Source: Liolophura sinensis
Taxonomy: Eukaryota > Mollusca > Polyplacophora > Chitonida > Chitonidae
Length of the DNA stretch: 64,000 nucleotides
Direction of reading: 5' to 3'
Assembly (NCBI RefSeq): GCF_032854445.1
Contig: NC_088295.1
Coordinates: forward strand, 58,447,249 to 58,511,248
The position numbers were made by a program, and so were the translations under genes. The notes below the pieces were generated by a model. The model was not told the origin of the DNA. It saw only the letters and a program-made list of their open reading frames with translations, and did not search any database. Numbering within the stretch: the stretch's first letter is position 1; every line of letters begins with the position of its first letter. Shown piece by piece: positions 41,807-54,997 of the stretch.

Positions 41807-44800
41807 GTAAGTAACTTTTCTTAGTTATTTCCTAATGCGGGAAGTAGTTAAATGTGTATATCAAAGTACAAATCGAACAGGGGACTACATTCTGGTTGGT
41901 TATATAGGAAGTTGTAACATAGAAATGTGCGGACTAATTCGTAGTTCAAGTAACGGAAAGTAGGGCAAGTGTATTCTGAGCTTACATAAAAAACATATAG
42001 CAACCAAATGGACGATTTGGAAAGAGGGCTACGGTATTCAGTGGCACGTTAAATATTCTGGACTAGTTTAGGCTTGTCACAAATAATGTATTACCGTAAT
42101 GTATTTCCTCCCCAAACGCAAGTATATTTGGGTCTATTCAATATGTCAACTGGTTTAGGATTGACAGCCAGGTACACTGACATAATCAGCTGTATGTTTG
42201 GCAAATATAAACACTTAAGAAATTATTTGTAACGCAATAACTTTTGAATTGTACATATACAGGACTGAACATGTAATCATAGAATATCTAAATGTTCGCT
42301 TTGATGCCGACGACGTCACATACAGGAGATATTTCCTCAAGCAAATCACACGTATCATGTATTGCAGTTAACTTATTACTTATGATAAAATCATTTCATA
42401 ACCTCACAATAACAAGGCAGAAAATACGTCCGTTCCAAGACGCTTTTTGCACAATAACCCTTCCTTTTTTAGATATTTCCTTCATTTCTTCGTTACCATG
42501 TTCAACATCTGAACAATGATCATTCATCAAGGTTTTCAAATCAGTGCCATGTTCAGATTTGTACCGACATTAACTACCGACATATATATGTATATTCGAT
42601 TTTTGTTCAGATGTCTTTTTCAAGACACGGTAGATCATAACATTGTTTTACATTAAGCATCATTATGAAAAGTATTATTACAAAGGCTTGTTTAAGGTCA
42701 AGATGACTTTTCTCACACTGAATTCACCTGTAAATATAACGCCACATTGCATTTAGGGCAAGGGATTTTCAATTTTGACATTGATTAATTATAGTTATTT
42801 TTATAGCAATGTAAAGATGGGTCCGATAGATATGACCTTCTACATTAGTTTGGTCATTTGTGTTGCATGTCGACTTTAATCAAAGTCACAAGCTATTACA
42901 ACCTTCACTTCTGATTTCTAAATCTTTACAATGAGTATGATTCTCTAGTGTAAATATCTAGTGCGTCCAGATTTCCCTGGCGCTCTCCTTCATAACTGTA
43001 TAATCCCACTTAAAATCCCACTGCATAAACTTATTAAAGGTTACAATTAAATCGCGACTGAGATACATATTTTTGATTAACGACAATTAATAAACTAGCA
43101 GGGAACACGATTTTGATACTGATTAAATTTAAGTGCTTTAAAACTATTTATTGTTTCTTTCCAACACTTCTGCTTCTCTTTATATGAATCCGTCCTATAC
43201 GGTCTCACTTTATATACTTTCTTTCTTCTTTGAACTTTATTTTGGAAAATGGTCCTGCTATTTATACTAAACTCGAACTATTGGTAGACGAATGTTGGAT
43301 GAGACACCCAGACTTCTACTCAAGTACTATGAGGTCGCAGTATGACATACAATGAAAATGCAAACAGTTAATATATTGAGAATGCTTCAATATCACTGAT
43401 CTTTTTTATCTCAGGAAACGAGCCTTCTTTGAGGAAATTATTGTTTTGGTACCCAAAAGTTGGTCAAACAGACGAGAGTATGCTTCTGCCACCAATCAAA
43501 CCATTGATGTAAGCGACATCGTCATAGACAGCACGACGGACCAAGACAGGCAACAACGGCACAAACCTTTCGTTATCCGAAGTAGTCCTTGTGGGAAACC
43601 CGGGGAGTATATGCAGCTTACTCCAGAGTACTTGAAGAATGGCACCATAGCCGGACAATACGGAACTTACGAAAAGGTTTGTAAACCTATTTTGTTCTTT
43701 TTAGGGATCTCATATACGATAAAAGTATCATCATTATCATTATTATCACTGTCATCATTATCTTCATTTCCGTCGTCATTATGATTATATCGCTATCAAA
43801 ATATCATCAAAACTGTGGTTTCGATTGTTGTCGCCGTAAACGTTGTTAGATCCTCACTATCATTGTGTGGTTGTATAATCATCATCGAGTTTGTCTTTAT
43901 ATTCATCTTCGTCATTATCTCAAATTATATTGCAATAATCGTTATCTTCCTCGATATCGTTGCCGTCAGTGTTAATCTTCATTAACTACCTTCATAATTA
44001 TTATCAGCGCAATACCATAATCATTGTCTCCATCATTTTTCTGTACGACCAGCATAGGAATCAGTGTCCTTACATTCACGAACAGTGGTCATGGTCAAAT
44101 AATTTACCCACCTTCTTTTCAATATTTCAATATTTCCTAAAAATACTAAATCAAATTAAGCAGATCCCTTCGTTGGCCTATTAGTTTAAGCGCCGCCTCG
44201 AATCGGAAGACCCCGAGATCAAACCCGAGTCGGGTCATACCAAAATCTTAAAAAATGGAACTTTCTCACTTGACGTAAAACCTGAAACATACACGTACAT
44301 ACAATCATTATAATGAAACTAATTTGCCAACCACAATCTCTCTCTCTCCAATTGCAATTTGGCGAGTTCCACTACAAGACAGTTGTATTCAGTTTATATG
44401 GATTAATGTCAAAGATTCTTTGATATGTCAGCTATAACACTTGACATATACTTACATTACAAAAAAAAATATATATATATATATATATAAGCAGCATATA
44501 TTTTCGTCACGTCCTGGCCAACTTTTGTAAATTGAGTGCAATATAATCAGTGGTATTGTTGTCTGCAGCACACCTTCTCTCATCGTTTGACCTGTTCAAT
44601 GCTTCAGGGTTTAGTATGCTGCATGTTGTTATATTTACCATTGTGAATATTAAGTGGATCGCGTGAATATTAAGTGGATCGCAAATATAAAATGGAGGAA
44701 GTAGATGCGTCTCGATGACTCACCTGATCAGCAACATGGACTTCGATGTCTTTTGGGCGACAGTATAAATAGCCATTTCATGTTTTAAACACCAGTCTTT

Positions 44801-47800
44801 GGCTTTCCAGTGCCGTTAAAACTGGTTTTTCCTTCCGTTTCAACATAAAGACCTACCTGTCAGATCTGTGTGTGATGATAACTCTGGATAAAATTGATTG
44901 CTGTCTTCAGTTTGATTATCTTCTTGAATACATGTACTTTCTTTAATATTCTGCTCAATTTTGGTAAAGCATTTTGCTGAACCCCACGGAAATGGTACGG
45001 GGCTGTAATATTTGTAATTTCACATCCATTACTTCTTTTACAATAACTCGTGATAAAGATAAACTAGCGTTCTTCTACTACGTCATTTCATGGCATTCAG
45101 TTAAGGTGTGGATAAAATACAAACATTTTGTTAACCAATTCATGTTATTCTAAGACATGTCTTTTATCCTGTTACGTCACAGGTAATTGTTCACGAGTGG
45201 GCTCATTTACGGTACGGCGTGTTTGACGAGTACCCGGATGGGTTTCTGAGTCCGGAATTTTATGCTGCCCAGAACGGAGAAATAGAAGGAACGCGATGTT
45301 CCACAGCTCTGAGAGGTAATGACAAGCACAATCAGTTGTCCAGGCAGTGTCCCGAAGCTTTATAGGCGAGAAACGCTTAGTGCAAAACTTTTAGAGAATA
45401 TTTCCTTTTACTGCCAGCGTAGTTGATGTATGATTAAGTATTATATGACTCTGGTTCTCCTTGAACACAGACTCTTGTGGGTTTCTGAATCTTATTTAGT
45501 TTACCATTTTGTAGGTATTTTCAGTGAAGAATTACTTTTAACGGATGAAACAAGTAATCATGTAATCAGTCACCAACCTATCAGCTAGCCAACTGACCAG
45601 TGGTTAAACCATTCTATCACCCAGGTAACAAATTCGTATCTGTTCTGTTTTATTTGAACAGGAGAGTTCTATGACTACTTAAAGGGAAACGGTCTCTGTG
45701 ATTTCAAGAATGGTTTGCCGTATGAATTCTGTCAGTTCAAGGACGAACAAGAGGTGTCTGGGAAGTACGGCTCACTGATGTACAGCCATAAGCTGGATCA
45801 CGTGGTGGGGTTTTGTGACAACGACACAAACTCTCCGAACACTTTACACAATCGTCAGGCTCCGACCACGCAAAACCGGAATTGTGACGGGAAGAGCGTT
45901 TGGGAGGTATGTGCTTTCTTTCAGTAGTTGTTGACGCGCACGTAGGGCGTTACGCCGGAGTAAGATTGATGAATGGAGATAAGTTAAGATCATAACATTT
46001 TTTTACAGTGTTTTGTCATCATAAGGATGCAAAACATTTGTTTTTGTAATGTTGTATTTTTCTTAAAATATTCCCAGAAGACATCTATTTTTTCTAATAT
46101 AAGTTTATTTTTCATCGCGTTCTTAAAATATAACTAACCCATACATTTAAATTATCAGGATTTTCACTGTGGTTCAAGCATTATTTGACTTTTTGCATTG
46201 ATTGAATATATAATGTATTTATGAAAATTAATTTTGTGACGTCACAGGTTCTGAGGAGCCATCCAGACTTCGCAGAGGGCGCAAATTTGCCACGTGATGT
46301 GCCAAGTACAGAGCCCACGTTTCGTTTTGTAAAACACAGTAGCAAGAGGACAGTAATTGTGCTGGATACCTCTGGTAGCATGACACACAACCACAAACTG
46401 TACAAGTTGGCACAAGTAGGTACATGTAGTTAGGATTATTTATTTCCTTTGACAATAAGGTCAAATTCAACTCTATTTCAGTCAGATTACAATGGTGTGT
46501 CTTTGTGTGGGATTTTGGAAGTACCTGTAGTAATATGCAAATAACATGCAGTTAATAACTGCATATAAGTGAATACTGCTGTATTCATTGCTATACACAT
46601 ATTTGTATTACTTTCGAAGTTGTGTATTGACGGTTGTCTACATAATAGACTACAGTTCTCTTCGTGAAGGGATCCAGACCTGCGGTTCGCGTGAATCACT
46701 ACTGATCATCACTTTTCGGAGGGTTTTTTTCGGTGCATAACTCTTTAAAAAGTTGACACGGCGAATGTCAGTTTCACCTTACACATCTTTAAATATTATC
46801 TTTCCTCGCGCTAAGTTTGATGCTTATTGTTCTTTATTGAACCCAATAACATTATACGGATGTCACATGTTTGTGAATAATTGTGAATAAATCATATATT
46901 TATTAAATACATGTGATGAAGAATGAAGTCTCGTGTTCCAATTCAGCTGGCGTTCTGGCACGTGCTGTATCCGCTTTCGTCCGGCCATAAACTCGACCGC
47001 CATCATGAAATGAAATATTTTAGAATTAGACGTAAATCAGTTACATAAATCTTAAACAAAATACGTCTAAACTAATCATGCCTATACGACCCTTTTAATG
47101 TGAAGTTGACACAAGAAGCCGTATTTTACTTGTTCTTTTTATATTATTACTCTCGACAGGCTGTTAAGAATTACATCCTGAACGTGGCCGTCGAAGGTGA
47201 CCAGATTGGAATTGTGTGGTTCAGCAGCAAGGCGACTATCAAGGCTTATCTGACCGCAGTGAAAAACTCAACTCGTGATCAACTCGTGGCTCAGATACCA
47301 AAGTCAGCTTATGGGGCGACAAGTATAGGGGACGGTATGTGGGCTTATAAAAGAAGGTCGTGGGTTCGAATCCAGATCTACAATGTCAATGAAGAAACAA
47401 TGACCTAATTACAGAAAAGAACGAAAGAGTACACCGTTTGTCCCCACTTGCTTTAGGCGGGCAGTGTTTCCCATTAGATTTTTTAAAAACCATTTCGAAA
47501 CTTTATTTTCATAAGATACTTTAACTACTAGGAAATAATGCAAACCACTATGTTGCTTCAATACATTATTAAACGATGTGCTTCGGTCATGTGTGGCCTA
47601 TCTTAATTTAATACCTGATTGTCTGTTTTCATAATGCATGAGGCAATTATTTCAGGTTTGCGGAAGGCTATGGCGGTGTTATCACGTGATGGACAGGATC
47701 CAGCAGGGGGAGTTATACTGCTAGTCTCTGACGGCAAGGAAAACAGGCCTCCTTGGCTGGCTAATGTCAGGAATCAGGTAATTTGTTTTGAAACATTTGT

Positions 47801-50800
47801 GTTCAATACGGCATCTAATGGAGGAGACTAATGCAAAAATGAAAACAGAATCGATGCTTATGCGCTGTTGTATACAAATAGTAACATCTCACCTAAGTTA
47901 GTACTGTACATACATAAAAAAAATAAAGTACAGCTTGCTTGCCCTCACATGTAACATAACAGTGGCCTTAATGTATGATCTCTTTTCTGCACTATCACTG
48001 ACGCAAGGTGGATTTGTTTCCAGTCAAGTCTACATGGACAGCTGCACTAGACCGTAGCATTTCGCCACCCGTATGTGAGAGACCACATATACAGTAATGT
48101 TTCGAATTATTCCAGGTTATCTCCAGTAACGTTATTGTTGACACAATCGCAATTACTGAAGAAGCGGACCAGAAGATAGAGGTTTTAGCCAAGGTGACCC
48201 AAGGCTCTTCTTACTTCTTTTCCGATAAAGGAGATTCTAACGCCTTAAATGAAGCCTTCATTGCCCTAGGAGAACGTGGAACAGGTATGTAACGTTGAAA
48301 TAGAGCTCTCGTGCATATCATATTCATATCAATGTAAGTTATATTTGGCTATATCCGTGGAAAATAAATACCAGCGACCATTAAAGCTACTTGAACTCTT
48401 ACACAACCTTGGCGGAAATACGTGGTTTCACCTTAAAACATAATCAAAAACCGCTGACTGCTTCTTTTAGCATGATTCCATCATAATTTTATACTTAATT
48501 TGCTCGGTGAATTGTTTTAAACGTAGTTGTGGGAACTGACCTGACCTTTATTGACTTAGAATGTCCATTATGGTTCGCGGCCGGTATAAGAATGTCTGTT
48601 TCGACACATATACTCATGAGACAAAAGGAACATGACGGTATGCACACATAAATGACTGAATCTTCCGCATTTCCTGTGGCTGATGTCAGCATAAGTGTAC
48701 CAGTGGGATTTGTAACAAGGCATTTTGGTAGGGCCAAAATTATTTAAACTAATGCGAGAGTGCATTTTCTATATAAAAAGTAATGAGTATTAAAACACAA
48801 TTCACTTGATACTCAAGGATTGAATAAAATTTTATTCCGATTCTAATTAGGACTCCTTTGTTCGAGGAGAGAACCTGGGGCCCGTTTCACAATGCGCACG
48901 TAAGGTTACGTGAACATATCTCCCATGGCAACCAGTATTCTAGGCATTACGTCGTCGTGGTAGTTACGTGAGCTTGGCGCTACGTGCGCTTTGTGAAACG
49001 GAGTCCTATCTTTTGATATATTGTTCATGGCTGCCTTGGGTCTGATACCACACTGATGATGATTGAATAAGACTCAAAATATTAAGTTAAAAGTACATTT
49101 TATATCTTGGGAGCATCAATTGTAGTATATTACGCTAGGTTTCTCAGTGAATCTTCTGGATATAGAGGCGAGTCTTGGTGCAGCTGTTCGTGTTTCACTT
49201 CAGGGATCCTGGACAGACCAATCCAGTTATCTAGTCAGTCGGTCACGATCAAGGGAAACAACTCTTACCAAGAAAATATCGTCATCGACTCCACCATCGG
49301 CAAAAAGACAGAGTTTTTGATAGGCCATTCTACTCACGTGATCATCATCGAGGTTACGACGCCGTCTGGCCGTAAAATATCCCGCAATGATTCAGAATGC
49401 ATCACAGACTTGGAATTCAAAGAGACTCGGATAAAAATTCCTGGGGTGGCAGAAGTAAGTTTCATTATTTAACAAACTTAGCCACACATACTGTGTAAAC
49501 TTGAAAGTACTTTTCTGAGAGATCGTGAATTATTTTGTGAATTTTGTCTATTTATTTATTGATTTATGTCATTGGAATTTTACGCCGTACTCAAGAATAT
49601 TTCACTTATATAACGGCGGCCAACATTATGTTTGGGGGGTGGGGTGGGGGGACTGGTCAAAGCCCGGGGCAAACCCATGACCATCCGCGTGTTGGTGGAA
49701 TACCGTCCCACAAACGAGCAATTTTGTCTATAAAATCTTCTTTAGAGCACAAAAAGTGAATTTGTTATGTTGAATTTTTTTAAATTTCGCACACAAACAC
49801 TGAGAACTTTCACTAATTGTTATGGAAACGTTGCATATGTTACAGAAAGGCCGTTGGAAATTGTTCATCCGGAACCCAAATCAAATAGAACAACCTGTTA
49901 CAATAACTGTGACCTCAGGCGTGACCGATCGGAGTGGACCGATTGTAACCACGGCAACATGGGCTAAGAAAACGGTCCAGTTTCCGGATGACCGTCAAAT
50001 TCTATATGTCAGCGTGTCCCAAGGTAAGATATGAGCCTCCAAGAGAATGAATGCTTATTTGAAAAGATAACATATGAAAATTGGGCTCCGTTGGTCAAAG
50101 GATTCCAGCCTTACAAAAATAACTTCCAAAGAATTTGTGACAAACTCAAGGAGTCAGTAGTCTTGTACATGATTGAACGAATGAATGGATTTTCAGCCAT
50201 ACCATGGCGAGAACAAGTTTAAAACAGGAGCCAGTGAATGGTTTTCGATAGAATGGGAAGACCATATTTTACATACATAACTTAACCAATGGGCGTACAA
50301 TCCACATAAAATCTATATATAAATGACAGAAATATTTTCTCTTAATATATTTTGTGGAAAGATTTTTAAAGATACGATCAATCATTCACACGCTGAAGAC
50401 TCATTGCGACTGTGATTGTTAGGATGGTTTACCCCGACACACCAGTTTCCTCCAGCTGTAGAAAGGTGGAGAAAAACATAAAAATGACATAAATTTCAGA
50501 TGAAAGAGTGCAAAAAGCTATTCCTAAATGTGGTCTTCAATATTTTTTCCGATTTTTCTGTAAGTAAAATAATCCATCGAAAATAATCTTTGTATGGTGG
50601 GTTTTTGGGACCACCTTTTGGTATTTATAGTCTTAAATAATGTCATAAATGAGGATGTTACACAGGTTTAATAAATATGTTTGCACTAGAATTTGTTCTT
50701 TTCAGCTAACACATGCAGTAAACCTCAATTTGGATCATATTTACATTTTTAACATGTTCATAAATATTGTCATAATTTTGGTTAAATGCATATGTTTCGA

Positions 50801-53800
50801 TATAAACTTCGATGTAAACAAATTTACATTCAAATAAATTTATTAGACAAGTATCACATCCTTATTTAGAACATTAATATGCAACAACGATTAATACCAA
50901 AAGTTGGTCCCAAATACCCACCATACAAAAATATTTTCAAATGCCCTTTTTTCTTGAAAAAAAATCCCCCAAAATATTAAAGATCACATCTGCAAATAAG
51001 TTTTGACGCTTTTTCATCTGATTTTGGTATCATTTTTATATTTTCTTCTCCTTTAAGTGAAACATCTTTGGTATGGCATTAAATATCAGTCAGATGAATA
51101 AATAAATTGAAAGTACAAAAAGTAATTGAAATTAACAGTTGAAAGTAATTTAAATCCCAAAGGGAACACAGTAAAAAAAGTACTGCTCACACACTTTGTA
51201 CTTTAAAACTGAACAGATGTTTTATCTTTAAATCAGGCTTGTCTCCAGTATTGCAAGCTAATGTGGAAGCTATTTTGGAGAGACCGAATGCTGCGGGGGA
51301 AACAGCGCCATCTATACAGCTGGCGTTAAGAGATAACGGCGCAGGTGAGTTTCCCAATTTTCAACAAGGACGGATTCTATGGTCTGCCCAAACCGAGATA
51401 ATTATTATACAGAATTGTTTGCTAAATTTATTGGGTGTCAAATAGATAACTATGGGTCAAGGGCAAAAAAAGAAATCAGCTTAAAAACGTATTTTTGGGG
51501 CTATCGTAGATGTTAAACACAACTTACTATATATCACAACATATTACAGGTGGAGACACTTCGAAAGATGATGGCATTTACTCCTCTTATGTCACCAACT
51601 TTACCGACAACGGCCGATATCATGTAAAAGTGAAAGTAAACGACTCACCAGTGTCCGTTGTCATGAAAGACAAAATCGTTGGAGCAGGCGGAAGCGGAGC
51701 GGCCGGAAGAAACAGAGAGCGTCGAAATACAGGATCCAGACAACACACGGAAAACTTTCAGCGCGTAACATCAGCAGGATCCTTTCGCCTGGAGAATTTC
51801 ACAGCAGGTAATATTCATCAGTATGGTGTTTAGAGTATATGGAAAAATTTTAAATTACCTGTAGCAAGCAAGAAGCAGGTTTTGTTTTACCTATTTTTAA
51901 CTCCGTTCATTAAACTTTGCACATTTTGGCTTATACTGTATGTCTACTTTGGACATATTATTGTTCAAGCATTAGTTATATAGAGACAACAATAAACAAA
52001 AACTGTAACAAATTAAAATGTATAGTATAACAATTTATGAAATACAAGATAAATTTTGTTGGTAGAATCTAAAACGATTAATTTGCTTGTCTACATATTC
52101 GATTTGAGTAAAATACCAATCAAATCAAATAAATACATAATTGAAGAAAAGTCTGCTTAATAAGTCAAAGTTCATACGTTGTTTTTGTGTGCTCACTGGA
52201 TTTTGGTCCCTTAGTTTGTATTTTACTTTCATAATGCAATCAGGAGTATTGGGTTCACTTACACAAAGTACTCGGTATTTGTATCATGCATATCATTGTG
52301 CAGTATTTCTCTTGAGCGTGTACAAGTTTATAACACCCTATCTCACACCTTCATGCTAATTATTGCTAATTACTTCTTACGTTTTGCTTCGCTCCACAGA
52401 ATACACAATATCTAGACCTAAGTAAAGTTCGATTCAAATCCTGAACCATGTTAAAAATGACCACATTTGGCCTTTTCTCGTGTAAATTGCGCCTCGGATC
52501 CAAGTCATACTGACCATTGTTCTTTGTAATGCATAAGTATTATTTCAACTATTTCAGTACTATTTCTGTTTGTCCACAATATATTACCCGAATTATTTTA
52601 GGTAGGAAAGATGCCCTATTTATCGCCTATGTGTAAGCTTATACAGCTTTTCAAAAAACATGCCTTGTTTAACCTTTTCAGTTCTGAAATCTTTGTTACA
52701 TTAATTGTTATTATTTATTACTATTATTTATCCCCACCAGGCGTTGATGCCTTTCCTCCTGGGAAGGTGACGGATTTACGGGTGAGTGTGGACGATGGCA
52801 CGGAGGAAGTGACGCTGAGCTGGACGGCCACAGGGGCAGATCTCGACCAGGGAACAGGTACGTGACGTCACAGACATATTGGGGTCACACTCTTTATGAA
52901 ACATAATGTTTTATTGTAATTTTTATTAAGTATCAAGCATGTGCTAAGTGTACAACATCAGGTTATCAGCAGGTTGTAACGGTGGTTTCAGATGAGAGAC
53001 TCTTCACCAGATATAATGGGTGAGAATGCAGCTCTTAAGTTAGACCGGCTGAAACTGTATGTCAGGAGGTTTGTCATGTAGTCTGAGAGCTGGCAGATTT
53101 TGTGTCTCCCATAGGTATCGTTATACTCGAGTACAACTTTAAATACCAATGAAATCAAAGACCAAAAGCCCAATAATAACAATTCGTCAAAGCTGCAAAA
53201 TCTCGCAAAAATTCGATGTCGTTTGGCACTCAGGCTCCACGTTAAGCGAATTACACGTGTTTAAAGTTAGGATTTCCAAAGTTTGACTGACCCATCGACC
53301 AAAGGATAGACGTATCGATGGACAGCCAGAACGATTATGCATGTGTACAAAACAGAATAAATGACGAGAATGACAAATGAGTGCATATATGGTTTCGGAA
53401 TGTATTGATAATATGGTGTGGCTGGGTTTCTAACTAAGATAAATTGACCAGAAGCAGAATTTCGCCGGTTACGTGTGAAGATCTGCGAACTATCACTCTG
53501 TCACCGCTGCTCTCGTTCCACTGAAACGTTATACATCTCATGCGTTGTTTCCGCGATGGGTATTTGCAATAATTGCACAATTTTATGTTGCAGCATCATC
53601 CTATGTGTTGTGGAAATCCAAAGACTTTAATACAATTTACACAAACCATCGAGGAGCTTCGAGAATAGAAGTTGACATAAAACCACAAACCGCTGGCACG
53701 GAAGAGATGTACACGATTTATGTGGAGGAAACAGGTATGGTCAATTCTCTGTATCGACGTTTCTTTTAGAAAAGGAAAGAAACCCCAAACATGGGATGAG

Positions 53801-54997
53801 AAAATGAGTTGTTATAATTGTCATTTCATTACCATATGAACCTGCGGATGGTCGTGGGTTTGGCCCATGCTCTGTCCGGTTTCCTCTCACCTGTCCGCCG
53901 TCGTATAAGTGAATTATTCTTGAGTACGGCGTAAAACAAAAACAAATATTACCATATGTTGCTATGGATTTGTTGCTTAGGTTAGTTTAGGTCATAGAAA
54001 TATAATATATTATATAATATATTTTTCTTCCTACCTAATAGAACTATTGCAACCTGTGGATATTCTGTTGTGACTTCTATGTAATTATGGTTTAGAATTG
54101 GTGATCAAATGCTAATGTTGATCAACGTTAAACGGCTACATGTGTTGATCTTTCCTGGAAATAGAAAAGCTCAATTCAGTGGTCAGACGGATCAGAAACA
54201 TATAAATGAAATACAGTTTGAAATATGTAAATGTTTTAGAAACTATCTGGTAAAGCGGAAACTGGAGTTATCTCCCCTAACGAGTTATAACATTACCGAA
54301 CACTTTTTTAAGACTAGACCATGGGGGATGGTTTCTTTCTCAGAATGCTGTATAACAATAGCGAATGGGAAAGCGTTTCCACCTAAAATACTCCGGATTT
54401 CAGCTGTGTAGTCTATGTTATTCATTTCTGTCGTTTTGTGGACAAAGGTATAGTATTCAGGCATTGCAAAAAATAAGAGAGATCAACGGTCAGTTTGACC
54501 TAGAACCTAGTCGCCATCCGTCGAGAAAAGGCACCACACTGGACACAAATTTCATTGGCATATACAATTGTTCATCGTATGTTATTTCAGTTTGACCGTG
54601 GCCACGTTATGAAATACCGTCAATTTATCGTTAATCATGACCGTATTAATTTATTCCATTTATTCGATGTTAAATTTTGCCCAATGTAAGTTCACGAGAC
54701 ACTCTTTTTCTGTTCTTTTTTTCTCCAGGAAGCGTGACGTATTTTTTTGCTCTGGAAGCCGTGGACAATAGTGGTAACATCAGTCCGCGCTCTAACGTCG
54801 CTTCAGTGTCTTTAAAGTACCTCAACCCTCCCCTTAACCTGCCCTTAATAGCAGGATTTGTCAGTCTGGGACTCGTTCTCCTCGTATTGGTGTCAGCCGG
54901 GAGTATTATTATATACAAACAACACAAGAGACGAGAGCAACCAAACAAGGGAGAAAAGTATCAACAGAATGTCAAAGAGCACCAGATGAAATATTAG
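41556..54997 (+). CDS. Calcium-activated chloride channel regulator (CLCA family), complete, 15 coding exons
   Basis: Exons: 41556-41806, 43415-43676, 45183-45315, 45662-45906, 46248-46415, 47160-47334, 47656-47777, 48116-48284, 49204-49454, 49846-50023, 51237-51344, 51550-51807, 52741-52857, 53594-53734 and 54729-54997. All junctions are GT-AG and the joined frame gives 948 aa. CLCA proteins are secreted or membrane-anchored metalloproteases that self-cleave and modulate TMEM16-type chloride channels. Visible here: signal peptide, N-terminal CLCA motif IYLKNNGYRQILIAIGNNV, zinc site H175-E-W-A-H179 with D186, VWA domain with D337-T-S-G-S-M, T407 and D437 forming a MIDAS, the beta-sheet segment with DTSKDDGIYSSYVTNF, an FN3-like part (FPPGKVTDLRV, VTLSWTA), a TM helix (about 899-921) and a 27-aa basic tail. 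The start is the only in-frame ATG in exon 1. No orthologue number is assigned, since invertebrate CLCAs do not map one-to-one to human CLCA1-4. Confidence 0.95.
43726..43800. repeat. Degenerate (ATC/ATT)n microsatellite in CLCA intron 2
   Basis: atcatcattatcattattat and related triplets, thinning out to about 44030. Confidence 0.7.
44172..44290 (+). mobile_element. SINE family 2-type tRNA-like head in CLCA intron 2
   Basis: GTTGGCCTATTAGTTTAAGC, ctcgaatcgg, then gagatcaaacccgagtcggg. It is related to the head at 61012. The body is short or degraded. Confidence 0.55.
45183..45315 (+). CDS. CLCA exon 3: zinc-protease motif
   Basis: VIVHEWAHLRYGVFDEYPDG: two histidines, catalytic glutamate and an aspartate eleven residues after the first histidine. 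This is the spacing known for vertebrate CLCA proteases. All catalytic residues are present, so self-cleavage should be possible. Confidence 0.93.
46248..47777 (+). CDS. CLCA exons 5-7: VWA domain core
   Basis: Exon 5 (46248-46415) gives RTVIVLDTSGSM. Exon 6 (47160-47334) gives QIGIVWFSS and GATSIGDG. Exon 7 (47656-47777) gives GGVILLVSDGKENRPP. Together they provide the complete D-x-S-x-S, T and D metal site, as in VWA domains that bind partners through Mg2+/Ca2+. Confidence 0.9.
48887..49012. mobile_element. Palindromic MITE-like element in CLCA intron 8
   Basis: Begins ggcccgtttcacaatgcgca and ends tgcgctttgtgaaacggagt. The two ends are near-perfect inverted repeats of about 28 bp that can fold into one hairpin. 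Internal cgtaaggttacgtgaac and agttacgtgagctt extend the symmetry. There is no coding. A flanking duplication is not clear. Confidence 0.75.
49551..49719 (-). mobile_element. SINE family 1, 5'-truncated, in CLCA intron 9
   Basis: Flanked by aattttgtcta at 49540-49550 and 49720-49730. Body: tacgccgtactcaagaatat, then a G-rich expansion (ggggggtggggtgggggg), then catgaccatccgcg. Confidence 0.87.
50024..51236. other. CLCA intron 10, long, AT-rich
   Basis: Near 50525-50625 and 50900-50990 the sequences tttggg-accaac/cacc-tttggtat and ccaaatacccaccatacaaa look like opposed copies of one another. This suggests a degraded inverted-repeat element of about 450 bp with an AT-rich middle. No gene seen. 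Confidence 0.4.
51550..51807 (+). CDS. CLCA exon 12: beta-sheet end with basic cleavage-like site
   Basis: GGDTSKDDGIYSSYVTNFTDNGRYHVKVKV is the conserved CLCA segment. It is followed by a glycine-rich linker and R741-N-R-E-R-R746, which fits the furin-type rule R-x-K/R-R. The linker is not alignable by eye with vertebrate CLCAs. Confidence 0.88.
53839..53947 (+). mobile_element. SINE family 1, 5'-truncated, in CLCA intron 14
   Basis: Flanked by attaccatatg (53828-53838 and 53948-53958). It contains aacctgcggatggtcgtggg and ataagtgaattattcttgag. Confidence 0.87.
54729..54997 (+). CDS. CLCA exon 15: C-terminal strand, TM helix and tail
   Basis: SVTYFFALEAVDNSGNIS is the closing FN3-like strand. 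PLIAGFVSLGLVLLVLVSAG then SIII forms a TM helix, followed by YKQHKRREQ and a polar end MKY-stop. This predicts a type I anchored form. Confidence 0.92.

Noticed and set aside
47330-47408. Read-through of CLCA exon 6 to 47408
   Set aside because: The GATSIGDG motif is followed directly by donor GTATGT, and exon 7 continues the VWA fold.
54109-54595. Extra CLCA exon between exons 14 and 15
   Set aside because: Open frames exist, but the join from exon 14 to exon 15 is already complete in phase and sequence. No family motif is present.
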